Assembly (NCBI GenBank): GCA_023266235.1
Contig: JAHFRL010000016.1
Location: 1 to 53,774, forward strand
Length of the DNA: 53,774 nucleotides
Direction of reading: 5' to 3'
Source: Betaproteobacteria bacterium
GTDB lineage: Bacteria > Pseudomonadota > Gammaproteobacteria > Burkholderiales > SG8-41
Below are positions 42,804-51,380 of this stretch, piece after piece. Position 1 is the stretch's first letter; each line of letters starts with the position of its first letter. A program made the position numbers and the translations under genes. The notes under the pieces are model-generated. The model had not been told where the DNA came from. It searched no databases and was given only the letters and a program-made list of their open reading frames with translations.

Positions 42804-44492
42804 ATGGCAAAAATGAAATGCGGCGTCGCCGCGATCGCGGCGCTGCGCGCGGCGGGCGTCACCAAAGTGTTCGGGCTGATGGGCTCGAGCACGCTCGAGA
42901 TGTACGACGCGCTCTACGACGCGAAAGACATGGAATACATCGGCGTGCGCCACGAGAACTGCGGTGCACACATGGCGGATGCCTACGGGCGTGTGACGCA
43001 GACGCCGGGGCTTTTCATCTGCGGCCAGGCCGGGCCGGGCGCGGTCAACATGGTGCTCGGGCTCGCCGCGGCGAAGATGGCGTATTCGCCGGTGGTCGCG
43101 ATCACCGGGCTGCCTTCCACCGAGCACCTCGGGCGCGATGCGTTCCAGGAGATCGATCAGCACACGGTGTTCCTGCCGGTCACGAAGCGCGTATTCACGG
43201 TGCCGCGGCCGGAACGCATCCCGGAGTTCATACTCGAAGCATTCCGCATCGCGAACTCGGGCCGGCGCGGACCGGTGGTGGTGCAGATCCCGCGCGACCT
43301 GTTCAATCACGACGTCGACGTCACGATCCCGCCGCGAGGCAGCCAGCCGGCGCTGGCGGGCGGCGCGGTCGAGCGCGCGACACTCGACAGGATCAAGGCC
43401 ATGCTGCTCGCCGCCAGAACGCCGGTGATCCATGCCGGCGCCGGCATCAAATGGGGGCGCGGCACGGCGAGCCTGCTCAAGCTTGCCGAAAAGCTGCAGC
43501 TGCCGATCACCACTTCGGCGGGACACGGCGACCTCGCGCCGGTGGATCATCCGTTGTATGCGGGGGGCATGGGGGCGCGCGGCAATCCGGTCGCAAGCGG
43601 CCTCACGCGCGAGGCGGACCTGGTGCTCGCGCTCGGCACGCGATTCGGCTTCAACACGAGCCGCTACAGATACGACGACCTCTCGCCTGCGGCGAAGATC
43701 GTGCAGGTCGACATCGATCCGATCGCGATCGGACGTCATTTCCCGGTGACGCTCGGCATCGCCGGCGATGCCGGCATGATCGCGGGCGCGCTCGCCGACA
43801 GCATGGACGCGATCCCCGCCGGCAAGGCGCCGTGGCAGGCGCGCAACGACAAGTTCCGCCGGGACCGCGGCGAGCTGTTGAAGCGCCGCGAGCAATCCGG
43901 CGCGAGCGCGCAAAAGCCGCTGCACCCGGACGTGATCTACGCCGAGCTGCGCAAGATCGCGCCGCGCGATGCGCTGTTCACCGTCGATGCCGGAACGACC
44001 GGGCTGCAGGCGACCGATCAGTTGCCGTACTACACAGTGCCGTCGCTGATCACGCCGCTCGATTGCGGCAATATCGGGTTTTCCTACGCGGCGGGGCTGG
44101 GCGCGAAAGTCGCGGCGCCGAAGCGCACCGTGATCTCGCTGATGGGCGACGGCGGTTTCGGCATGACCATGGGCGAAATGAACACCGCCGTGATGCACAA
44201 CATCAATACCATCGCGATCGTGATGGATAACGGCACGTGGGGCTCGGAGATCGCCTACCAGCGCGATTTCTACAACAATCGTTTCATCGGCGCGCACGTG
44301 CTGAGCCCGCGCTTCGACGAAGTGATGAAGCTCACCGGCGGCAACGGCTATTTCGTGACCGCGCCGGGCGAGACCGCGGACGCGGTCAGGCAGGCGATGG
44401 CCGGCGGCAAGCCGGCGGTGATCCACGTCAAGGTCGATCCCGAAGCAGTGATCAGTTTTCGCACGGATGCGCTGAAAAAACGCGACGGCTGA
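42804..44492 (+). CDS. ThDP-dependent enzyme, sulfoacetaldehyde acetyltransferase-like
   Basis: 562 residues from the ATG at 42804 (a GTG precedes it). N-terminal Pyr domain with catalytic Glu in RHENCGAHMADAYGRV. The ThDP motif starts GDGGFGMTMGEMNTAV and ends in MDNGTWG, with DN in place of NN. NGTWGSEIAYQRDFYNNRFIG is a close match in kind to the Xsc block, which places it nearer to sulfoacetaldehyde acetyltransferase than to acetolactate synthase. No pta or tau genes are near. Its substrate could be another 2-keto acid or aldehyde. Convergent with the EF-G gene, 14 bp apart. Confidence 0.75.
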   Translation: MAKMKCGVAAIAALRAAGVTKVFGLMGSSTLEMYDALYDAKDMEYIGVRHENCGAHMADAYGRVTQTPGLFICGQAGPGAVNMVLGLAAAKMAYSPVVAITGLPSTEHLGRDAFQEIDQHTVFLPVTKRVFTVPRPERIPEFILEAFRIANSGRRGPVVVQIPRDLFNHDVDVTIPPRGSQPALAGGAVERATLDRIKAMLLAARTPVIHAGAGIKWGRGTASLLKLAEKLQLPITTSAGHGDLAPVDHPLYAGGMGARGNPVASGLTREADLVLALGTRFGFNTSRYRYDDLSPAAKIVQVDIDPIAIGRHFPVTLGIAGDAGMIAGALADSMDAIPAGKAPWQARNDKFRRDRGELLKRREQSGASAQKPLHPDVIYAELRKIAPRDALFTVDAGTTGLQATDQLPYYTVPSLITPLDCGNIGFSYAAGLGAKVAAPKRTVISLMGDGGFGMTMGEMNTAVMHNINTIAIVMDNGTWGSEIAYQRDFYNNRFIGAHVLSPRFDEVMKLTGGNGYFVTAPGETADAVRQAMAGGKPAVIHVKVDPEAVISFRTDALKKRDG

Positions 44493-44506
44493 CCCGTTCG
44501 CTCGCT

Positions 44507-46546
44507 CTATTGCTCGTCGTCCACGTGCTTGTGCTGTGAGGCGAGCTGCTGCTGCACGTTAGGCGGTACCGGTTCGTAGTGGCTCAGCTCGATCACGTAC
44601 GATCCTTGCCCCGCGGTCACCGATTTGAGCCGCGCCTGGTAGTTGTTGAGCTCCGACAGCGGCACGTGGCCGGCTATCGTCACCATTCCCGCCATGACGC
44701 TCTGTGTGCCGCTGATCTGGCCGCGCTTGGCGGAAATGTCGCCGGCGATGTCGCCCATGTTGGCTTCCGGCGCATTGATCTCGATGTTGACGATGGGCTC
44801 GAGCACGATCGGCCGCGCCTTCAGTATCGCGTCGAGAAACGCTTTCTTGCCGGCGGAAACGAACGCGACCTCCTTGGAATCGACCGGGTGGTGCTTGCCG
44901 TCGTAGACAATCACGCGCACGTCCTGCATCTGGTAGCCCGCCAGCGGTCCTGCATTAAGCACTTCGCGCACGCCTTTCTCGACCGCCGGGAGGAACTGCG
45001 AAGGTATGGTGCCGCCTTTGACCTGGTCGACGAACTCGAAGCCTTTGCCGCGCGCGAGCGGCTCGATGCGCAAATAAACTTCGCCGAACTGGCCGGCGCC
45101 GCCGGTCTGTTTCTTGTGGCGGTGATGGCCTTCGGCCTTGGCCGTGACGGTTTCGCGGTACGGTATGCGCGGCGGCTTGGTCGCGACCTCGACATGGTAT
45201 TGCTTCTGCATCTTGTCGAGGATGTAGCGCATGTGCAGGTCGCCCAGGCCGCTCACCACGGTCTCGTTGCCGCTGTGGTCGACGCGGAAGCACGGGTCTT
45301 CGGCGGCGAGCTTGTGCAGCACTTCGGAGAGGCGCTGCTCGTCGCCGCGGCGCTTCAATTCCAGCGCGAGCGAGTGCATCGGCACTGGATACTGCATCGG
45401 CTTGAGATGGATCTGGTCTTCATTGTGCGAATCGTGCAGCACTGCGTCGAGCATGATTTCATCGACCTTGGTCACCGCCGCGATATCGCCCGGCACGCAC
45501 GCGTCGGTCTCGATATGCTCCTTGCCCTGCAGCATGAACAAATGCCCGACCTTGAACGGCTTGCGGCCGTCGCCGATGAAAAGCTGCGAGTCACGCCGGA
45601 CCGTGCCCTGGAACACGCGGAATGCGGCGAGCTTGCCGACAAACGGATCGATCACGATCTTGAAAACATGCGCGATCACGTGTTTTCCCGGATCGGGCTC
45701 GGCGCGGATTTCCGCTGCGTTTGCGCCTTCGCCCTTGTAAAACGGCGGCGGATTGCCTTCGGCCGGGTTCGGCATCAATTTCGCGAAGACATCGAGCAGC
45801 TCGGCGACGCCCGCGCCGTTGCGCGCCGACACGAAGCACACCGGCACTAGGTGGCCGTCGCGCAGTGCCTGCTCGAACGGCGCGTGCAGTTGCTCGGGGC
45901 TGACCTCGCCCTGCTCGAGGTAGAGCGCCATCAGCTTTTCGTCCACCTCGACCACCTGGTCGACCAGTGCGCTGTGCGCGTCCGCAACCGACGAAAAATC
46001 CGACTCGCCCGCGGGGTTGAAAAAGCAGTCGACGACTTTCATGCCGCCGCCCGCGGGCAGGTTGATCGGCAGGCATTCCCTGCCGAATGCGTTCTGAATG
46101 TTCGCGAGCAGCCCGGGCAGGTCGACATTCTCGGCGTCGATCTTGTTGATGACGATCATGCGGCATGACCCGCGGTCGCGCGCCCACTGCATCATGCGCT
46201 GGGTCACCATCTCGATGCCGTTCTGTGCGTTGACGACCACCGCCACGGTTTCGACCGCCGCGAGCGCATTGAGCGACTGGCCGAGGAAATCCGGATAGCC
46301 GGGCGTGTCGATCAGGTGGATATGCGTGTCGCGATGCGCGAAGTTGACGATGGCGCTCGCGAGCGAATGCTTGAACTCCTTCTCGAGCGGGTCGAAGTCG
46401 CAGACCGTGGTGCCCTTGTCGACGCTGCCGGGCGCGGGAATGGCTCCCGACTTGTGCAGCAGCGCCTCGGCCAGCGTGGTCTTGCCGGCTGCCCCATGAC
46501 CGACCAGGGCAATGGTGCGGATCGCATCCGTAGCGTATTTGGGCAT
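44507..46546 (-). CDS. elongation factor G paralogue (EF-G2-like)
   Basis: 679 residues with the EF-G five-domain order. G1 is GHGAAGKTTL, G4 NKID, and domain IV starts with YRETVTAKAEGHHRHKKQTGG. G3 reads DTPGYPDF: the catalytic His of DxPGH in ordinary translational GTPases is Tyr. That change, and its slightly shorter length, are features of the EF-G2/fusA2 group of unclear role (translation under stress or recycling). It is not beside rpsL/rpsG/tuf, so it is probably not the main EF-G. Confidence 0.88.
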   Translation of the reverse strand: MPKYATDAIRTIALVGHGAAGKTTLAEALLHKSGAIPAPGSVDKGTTVCDFDPLEKEFKHSLASAIVNFAHRDTHIHLIDTPGYPDFLGQSLNALAAVETVAVVVNAQNGIEMVTQRMMQWARDRGSCRMIVINKIDAENVDLPGLLANIQNAFGRECLPINLPAGGGMKVVDCFFNPAGESDFSSVADAHSALVDQVVEVDEKLMALYLEQGEVSPEQLHAPFEQALRDGHLVPVCFVSARNGAGVAELLDVFAKLMPNPAEGNPPPFYKGEGANAAEIRAEPDPGKHVIAHVFKIVIDPFVGKLAAFRVFQGTVRRDSQLFIGDGRKPFKVGHLFMLQGKEHIETDACVPGDIAAVTKVDEIMLDAVLHDSHNEDQIHLKPMQYPVPMHSLALELKRRGDEQRLSEVLHKLAAEDPCFRVDHSGNETVVSGLGDLHMRYILDKMQKQYHVEVATKPPRIPYRETVTAKAEGHHRHKKQTGGAGQFGEVYLRIEPLARGKGFEFVDQVKGGTIPSQFLPAVEKGVREVLNAGPLAGYQMQDVRVIVYDGKHHPVDSKEVAFVSAGKKAFLDAILKARPIVLEPIVNIEINAPEANMGDIAGDISAKRGQISGTQSVMAGMVTIAGHVPLSELNNYQARLKSVTAGQGSYVIELSHYEPVPPNVQQQLASQHKHVDDEQ

Positions 46547-46724
46547 CGCGAACTTCCTCCCGATTGGTAGCGGTTTGATTCGAGTATAGAGAGGCGGTCG
46601 GGCCGCTTCAAGCCGGATTCTGGCTCGTTATTGAGGCACGTCAAGCCGGCTTAACCCCGATGCGGCCGGCCGACCGTTTATAGCGCTGACATCGACTTGA
46701 TGTTCGACCCCAGGAGAAAAAACC

Positions 46725-47525
46725 GTGAAAAAAGCGCTAATTGCAGCACTCATGCTGTGCGGGACCGCCGGCCAGGCGCTGGCGGTGGGCAGTGTCGCCG
46801 ACGTGACGATTTACGACCGCGCCGAGAACCGCACGCTGCCGGTGCATTACCACGCAGGCCGCTATTACGTCGTCGGCAAGCCCGGCAACGAATACCAGGT
46901 CAACATCCGCAGCAACCAGCCGGCGGAGATTCTGACCGTGATTTCGGTCGACGGCGTCAATGCGGTGTCGGGCGAGACCGCCAACTGGAGCCAGACCGGC
47001 TACGTCGTGAGTCCGTACAACTCGTTCGGCATCAAGGGCTGGCGCAAGAGCCTGCAGCGTGTGGCCGCGTTCTTTTTCACCGAGCTCGAAAATTCCTACG
47101 CGGCGCGCACCGGCCGTCCCGACAACGTCGGCGTGATCGGGGTTGCGGTGTTCCGCCGGAAGCCGGAGCCGGCGGTCGGCATCTACCGCGATTCCGACCG
47201 GCGGCGCAACGCGCCGGCTGGTGAAGCGCAAAGCTCGGCGAAAGAGGAGTCGGCGCAGGGCACTACCGCTGATGCCGCTGCGCCGCGGGCATCGACGGGG
47301 ATGCCGCAGCCGGCCGAAAAAAGCCTGGGCACCGGCCATGGCAGGAGCGAAACCTCGGCGGTGCGCTATGCCAGCTTCGAGCGCGCTTCGCGCACGCCGG
47401 ACGAGGTGATCACCATTTACTACGACAGTTACCGCAACCTGGTGGCGCAGGGGGTGATCAAAGACACCCCGCGTATCGCGCGGCCGAATCCGTTTCCGGG
47501 GCAGTTCGTGCCGGATCCCCGGTAA
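46725..47525 (+). CDS. secreted protein of unknown function, upstream of sigma factor
   Basis: 266 residues. The signal peptide ends near AGQALAVGS. The folded part (about 20-150) has VTIYDRAENRTLPVHYHAGRYYVVGKPGNEYQVNI, then AAFFFTELENSYAARTGRPDNVGVIGVAVFR, and after a low-complexity stretch (155-225) the C-terminus ends in Pro-rich NPFPGQFVPDPR. I do not recognise a named family. It is upstream of an ECF sigma factor in the same direction; it could be a target or regulator, but nothing shows this. Confidence 0.7.
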   Translation: MKKALIAALMLCGTAGQALAVGSVADVTIYDRAENRTLPVHYHAGRYYVVGKPGNEYQVNIRSNQPAEILTVISVDGVNAVSGETANWSQTGYVVSPYNSFGIKGWRKSLQRVAAFFFTELENSYAARTGRPDNVGVIGVAVFRRKPEPAVGIYRDSDRRRNAPAGEAQSSAKEESAQGTTADAAAPRASTGMPQPAEKSLGTGHGRSETSAVRYASFERASRTPDEVITIYYDSYRNLVAQGVIKDTPRIARPNPFPGQFVPDPR

Positions 47526-47626
47526 AGAGCGGGAGAGGCGGGAGACGGACAGTAACGAGTGGTCTCTCCGCAACCCGCCGCGCGGGTTGCCGCGGCGCAG
47601 CGGGTTGCGCATACTGGCAACCCGAT

Positions 47627-48199
47627 ATGCCCCAGGACCGGACCGGCAGCGACGAGGAGCTGATGGAGCGCTACCGCGATGGCGATGCGGGCGCGTTCGA
47701 GGTGCTCTATGACCGCCACAAGGGCGGGCTGTTCCGCTACATACTGCGCCAGTGCGGCAACCGTGGCGTGGCGGAGGAGCTGTTTCAGGAGGTGTGGATG
47801 AACTTGATCCGCGCCCGCGCGGCCTATACCGTACAGGCGAGGTTCACGACCTATCTTTACCGCCTCGCGCACAACCGGCTGATCGATCACTACCGCGCGC
47901 AGGCGGGCGGCGTCCCGGTATCGTTCGACGACGAGTATGGTCCGGCACTCGAAAGCATCGCGGGTGCGCACGGCAACGACCCTGCGGTCACCGCCGATGC
48001 GCGGGAGCAGGCGCAGCAGCTGCTGCAACTGATAGCCGCGCTGCCGGCAGCGCAGCGTGAGGCGTTTCTGCTGCAGCAGGAGTCGGACATGAACGTCGCG
48101 GAAATCGCGCAAGCGACCGGCGTCAACCGCGAAACCGCCAAAAGCCGGTTGCGCTACGCTATCGCCAGGCTGCGACGGGGCATGCGGGAAATGAATTAA
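47627..48199 (+). CDS. ECF-type RNA polymerase sigma factor
   Basis: 190 residues. Region 2 is FEVLYDRHKGGLFRYILRQCGNRGVAEELFQEVWMNLIRARAAY to TYLYRLAHNRLIDHYRAQ, and region 4 is LLQLIAALPAAQREAFLLQQESDMNVAEIAQATGVNRETAKSRLRYAIARLRR, with the helix-turn-helix at AEIAQATGVNRETAKSRL. Sigma3 is absent, so it is a group-IV factor. The membrane protein that follows by 4 bp is the expected anti-sigma. The target promoters are unknown. Confidence 0.9.
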   Translation: MPQDRTGSDEELMERYRDGDAGAFEVLYDRHKGGLFRYILRQCGNRGVAEELFQEVWMNLIRARAAYTVQARFTTYLYRLAHNRLIDHYRAQAGGVPVSFDDEYGPALESIAGAHGNDPAVTADAREQAQQLLQLIAALPAAQREAFLLQQESDMNVAEIAQATGVNRETAKSRLRYAIARLRRGMREMN

Positions 48200-48203
48200 G
48201 ACC

Positions 48204-49106
48204 ATGAGCGAAATACCACGCAACGATACGGAGCGCGATGCCAGGCTGGCGGCGCTCTACCATGCCGCGGCGCAAGACGGGCCGCCGGTTGCGCTCGACA
48301 ACGCGATCCGGGCGGCCGCGCGGCGCGCAGTGGCGTCCAGACCGCGACTGGCGGGCTTGCCGTTCAGCCGTTCGTGGGGGGTACCGCTGTCGATCGCGGC
48401 GGTAATCGTGTTGAGTGTGAGTCTGGTCACGCTGCTGCGCGAAGAGGCGCCCGAACTCGCGCAGCTGCCACGCGCCGAAGCGCCGGCTGCGGATGCGGAG
48501 CACAAGCCGGCCGCGTCTGCCGCGGCTGCTGGCAAAAGCGCTGCTACGGCCCCGAAGACGTTGGTACCCGAGGTACAAAGGTCGACTGGCGTCGGCCTCA
48601 AACCCCCGCTGCAGACGTCACGGCCAAGTATCGGGATACGCGGTAATACGGAATCGCCTGTGCCAGCCGCGGGGTCGGGGAAAGACACGGCTGCGGCCGG
48701 GCCGACGCCAGCGCCGCTGGCGAAACTCGCAGCGCCTGAAGCATTTCCGGGCGCTGCCGACGGGCGCGACAACAAGGTTGCCGCGCCGGCAAAGGAGCCA
48801 CGTCAGCGCGCCAAGGAAGAGGGGCGGCGTGATGTTGTGGTGGATCCTCCCGCTGGAGTTCAGCAGCGACTGGAGGCAGCGAAGCCTGCCCGTTCGGCCG
48901 GGGTTGCGGCGAGCGCGCCGGCGCCGCGAATCGCGGGCGCGCTTGAGGCCGATGCCAACCTGCCGCCCGAGAAATGGCTCGAGCGGATCACCGAGTTGCG
49001 CCGGCAGGGCAGGCTCGAGGAAGCGAAAAGGAACTTGGCTGAGTTCAGGAAGCGCTACCCCGATTACACGCTACCGGCATCTCTGCGGGACGGCATCAAG
49101 CCGTGA
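48204..49106 (+). CDS. putative anti-sigma factor or membrane partner of the ECF sigma
   Basis: 300 residues. The short cytoplasmic N-terminus (RNDTERDARLAALYHAAAQDGPP, then NAIRAAARRAV) is followed by one membrane span about 57-73 (WGVPLSIAAVIVLSVSLVTLL). A long Ala/Pro-rich periplasmic linker leads to a small C-terminal domain (PPEKWLERITELRRQGRLEEAKRNLAEFRKRYPDYTLP, TPR-like). No zinc anti-sigma (HxxxCxxC) motif is present. The place and topology suit an anti-sigma or sensor; sequence alone cannot confirm it. Confidence 0.6.
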   Translation: MSEIPRNDTERDARLAALYHAAAQDGPPVALDNAIRAAARRAVASRPRLAGLPFSRSWGVPLSIAAVIVLSVSLVTLLREEAPELAQLPRAEAPAADAEHKPAASAAAAGKSAATAPKTLVPEVQRSTGVGLKPPLQTSRPSIGIRGNTESPVPAAGSGKDTAAAGPTPAPLAKLAAPEAFPGAADGRDNKVAAPAKEPRQRAKEEGRRDVVVDPPAGVQQRLEAAKPARSAGVAASAPAPRIAGALEADANLPPEKWLERITELRRQGRLEEAKRNLAEFRKRYPDYTLPASLRDGIKP

Positions 49107-49343
49107 GCATGCTGCCGGAGGCAGCCACCGGTCCGCGTCCAGTCGCGCCACGCACGCCTGAGCCAGGGAAATGCTGCCCAGAGCGGCTTGCGATCCCTTG
49201 TGTTTATGACCGCTATTGGGCCGCCCTCGAGTGCTTTGAGCGGGCACTTATTGAGTGGGAACGACGCCGGCCCGGCTGAAGTCCAGCCACGTAGGCCCAT
49301 ATCTGCGGTGCACCATAGTCATTTATGGATGGGGCTATGGTAT

Positions 49344-49371
49344 TTGACAAGGCTCTGAAAATCCATATAAT
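49344..49371 (+). promoter_or_regulatory. consensus sigma70 promoter
   Basis: TTGACA (49344-49349) and TATAAT (49366-49371), both perfect, 16 bp apart. The start is expected near 49378. By far the best promoter match in the window. Confidence 0.8.
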
Positions 49372-49377
49372 GCCGCG

Positions 49378-49514
49378 TCTATTGCAATGCACAATCTCTG
49401 ACCAAGCAATGCGCGCATTAGCAACCCAAACGCAAAAATTCCTGTTGCAGACAGCTAGCTGAACTACTAGAATTGCCGAAATTTTTCGGGCAGACCACAA
49501 GCTATAGTGGTTTT
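49378..49514 (+). ncRNA. candidate small RNA or leader RNA
   Basis: From the predicted start the RNA would hold a perfect 6-bp stem (CCGAAA/TTTCGG) and then a 5-bp stem (ACCAC/GTGGT) with four T after it, a weak terminator. Length about 137 nt. If the terminator is leaky the RNA continues as the leader of the transglycosylase gene. It has no match to a family I know; 6S RNA was considered and is not supported. Confidence 0.3.
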
Positions 49515-49614
49515 CGATTTGAACCTGTTGTACTGAGGAGTTCCGTTACCGCAGCAAGGTAACTACCCGCCGGTGGCACCGTGGCCGGCGATTTACGAAA
49601 GGAGGTTTTGCGTC

Positions 49615-50364
49615 ATGGCAAAATCACACCCCGCACGGTTTTACGATCACGACGCTCCACGCTTTGCTCAGTGGGCGCGCAACACTGTGGCCAGCTTTAC
49701 TTTGCTGGCCTGCCTCGCTTCTCTCAGCATCATCCTGCATAACCAGTACGGCGCCCGCTTTGTCAGCGCTGTCATGCATGGCATAGGCGCAATCGACCTG
49801 ATCCAGATGGTGACCCTGCCGGGCGAGCGGCTGGCGCCAGCCGCAGTCGATCCGTACGAGGGAAAATACCGCGCCATCGGCGAGTATCTGGCGCGGCGCT
49901 ACCGCGTGTCGGCGCAGATGGCGACCAATATCGTGGCCAAGTCCCACGCCATCGGCGCCGAGCTCAAGCTCGATCCGATACTAATACTCGCGGTGATCTC
50001 GGTCGAGTCGCGCTTCAACCCGATTGCCGAGAGCACGATGGGCGCGAAGGGCCTGATGCAGGTAATACCGCGCTATCACGCCGAAAAATTCGACCCGCTC
50101 GGCGGCGAGAAGGTCGCATTCGACCCCGAAGCCAACATCCTGGTCGGCGCCAAGGTGCTCAAGGAATACATCCGCCGCACCGGCGATGTCATCGATGCGC
50201 TGCAGATGTACGTCGGCGCCTCGTCCGAAGAGAACGAGAACGGCTACCCGGCCAAGGTATTGGCCGAGCGCGACCGGCTGAACTTCGTGCTGCGCCAGCA
50301 CCAGAACCAGCATCACACCATCCAGCAGCAATCCGTCGCCAGGCCGCCGGCGTCCTCAATCTGA
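49615..50364 (+). CDS. lytic transglycosylase, SLT domain, membrane-anchored
   Basis: 249 residues from the ATG at 49615, with an almost perfect AAAGGAGG 8 bp before it (a start at 49573 would skip this). One N-terminal span (FTLLACLASLSIILHN). SLT domain with catalytic E131 in LAVISVESRFNPIAESTMGAKGLMQVIPRYHAEKF. It cleaves peptidoglycan glycan strands to 1,6-anhydro-muropeptides. The C-terminal end (HQNQHHTIQQQ) is polar, His/Gln-rich. Behind the strong promoter at 49344. Confidence 0.9.
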   Translation: MAKSHPARFYDHDAPRFAQWARNTVASFTLLACLASLSIILHNQYGARFVSAVMHGIGAIDLIQMVTLPGERLAPAAVDPYEGKYRAIGEYLARRYRVSAQMATNIVAKSHAIGAELKLDPILILAVISVESRFNPIAESTMGAKGLMQVIPRYHAEKFDPLGGEKVAFDPEANILVGAKVLKEYIRRTGDVIDALQMYVGASSEENENGYPAKVLAERDRLNFVLRQHQNQHHTIQQQSVARPPASSI

Positions 50365-50431
50365 CGCTCACCGGCGCCGGGCAGAATGGCAAAGGTCCGC
50401 AGTGCCTGGCGTGCGGGCGAAGTAATCGCCA

Positions 50432-50530
50432 GCTTAAATGCAATGTTTAATGCTTAGTGCCAGGTCAGAAAACGGCCCAGGTGGCCATTTAATCAAACAT
50501 TAAATACCCAGCCCTCAACACTTAACACGG
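50432..50530. repeat. heptamer-repeat hairpin, site O
   Basis: An AT-rich version: left arm 50432-50461 with TTTAATG and CTTAGTG units, right arm 50491-50530 with CATTAAA and related units (ATCAAAC, CCTCAAC, ACTTAAC). The right arm includes the stop and last codons of the thioesterase gene (SRVKC). It lies between convergent genes. Confidence 0.6.
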
Positions 50531-50946
50531 CTTTTCGTGGGCGGGATCGAGTAAGTGCAGGTGACGTGGGCGACCGGCTCCGGGTCGTCTGCCGAGTAAA
50601 GAGCAACCTCCCCGACGGCAAGCTGCTTGCCGACTTTCAGCAGCTTGGCTTCGCCGATCACGTCCTTCTGCGCCGGCCGGCGCAGGAAATTGATGTTGAG
50701 ATTGGTGGTGACCGCGAGCGGCACCAGGCCAATCTCGCCGAGCAGCGCTGCGTACATCGCAACGTCGGCGAGCGCCATCAGCGTCGGGCCCGACACCGTA
50801 TCGCCAGGGCGCAGATGCTTCTTGCCGACACGGAAGCGCACGCGCGCCGATTTTCTGCCCAGCGCTTCGATGCTGATGTGGCCTGCGTGGTCGAGCTGGT
50901 ACTCGCGCAGCAGCTCCTGAATTTGTTCGCGGGTAACTTTGGACAT
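50515..50946 (-). CDS. PaaI-family thioesterase (single hotdog)
   Basis: 143 residues from the ATG at 50946 (an ATG at 50982 would add 12). PGDTVSGPTLMALADVAMYAALLGEIG is the hotdog helix with the Asp of the PaaI-type site, followed by LAVTTNLNINFLRRPAQKDVIGEAKLLKVGKQLAVGEVALY. It probably hydrolyses acyl- or aryl-CoA. It stands alone, divergent from the PhaM-like gene. Its last five residues are encoded by heptamer site O. Confidence 0.85.
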   Translation of the reverse strand: MSKVTREQIQELLREYQLDHAGHISIEALGRKSARVRFRVGKKHLRPGDTVSGPTLMALADVAMYAALLGEIGLVPLAVTTNLNINFLRRPAQKDVIGEAKLLKVGKQLAVGEVALYSADDPEPVAHVTCTYSIPPTKSRVKC

Positions 50947-51072
50947 GATCGTATTATCCGGGCCCGGGCCCAGGATTCCCACAATTTATGCGCGCACGAT
51001 CATGGCCGTACCGATCCACCGGCTGCGGGGGCTATGGTAGAGTTGGTTACCGTGTTGTGACAGGAGGCCGCC

Positions 51073-51363
51073 ATGGCCGAGCAGGATTTCCCCAAGGAGT
51101 GGTTCGATTTCATGCAGAAAATGTGGAATCCGCTGTCGTTTCCGCTGCCCGGCATGATAACGCCGACCGTCGATGTCGGGGAAATCGACAAGAAAATCGG
51201 CGAATTGAAATCGGTCGAAACCTGGCTCACGATGAACACCGGCTTCGTGCAGATGACAATCAAGACGCTCGAAATGCAGAAAGCCGCGCTCGAGAGCCTG
51301 CGCGTAGCGGGCGAGGCCACCGGCAAGCCGCCGCAACCTGAACCGCCTAAAGAGAAGAAGTAA
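51073..51363 (+). CDS. PhaM-like PHB granule protein
   Basis: 96 residues. EWFDFMQKMWNPLSFPLPGMITPTVDVGEIDKKIGELKSVETWL with NTGFVQMTIKTLEMQKAALESL is the pattern of PhaM, which activates PHA synthase and ties PHB granules to the nucleoid in Ralstonia and relatives. It ends PEPPKEKK, short of the Lys/Pro/Ala-rich DNA-binding tail of full-length PhaM, so a simplified member. Good ribosome site (CAGGAGG). No pha genes are adjacent. Confidence 0.78.
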   Translation: MAEQDFPKEWFDFMQKMWNPLSFPLPGMITPTVDVGEIDKKIGELKSVETWLTMNTGFVQMTIKTLEMQKAALESLRVAGEATGKPPQPEPPKEKK

Positions 51364-51380
51364 GCAGCCGGCGGGAGGGC

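Larger units (their letters stand above)
49107..49614. other. 508-bp gap with strong promoter, before a lytic transglycosylase
   Basis: No convincing gene. From about 49300 it becomes AT-rich and contains a near-perfect sigma70 promoter and then about 240 bp before the ATG at 49615. That part has an inverted repeat CCGAAA/TTTCGG near 49474-49487 and ACCAC/GTGGT with four T (about 49494-49514), so it could be a long leader, or a small RNA ending at that hairpin. Confidence 0.5.

Noticed and set aside
42582..44426. 614-codon open frame on the minus strand across the ThDP enzyme gene
   Set aside because: Antisense of a gene with clear ThDP motifs; composition is Arg/His-rich and includes a peptide from the nonamer repeats (FTAKDAKNAKEN).
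49378..49514. 6S RNA
   Set aside because: The length could suit part of it, but I see no long closed stem with a central bubble, and the neighbours are not zapA or ygfA.
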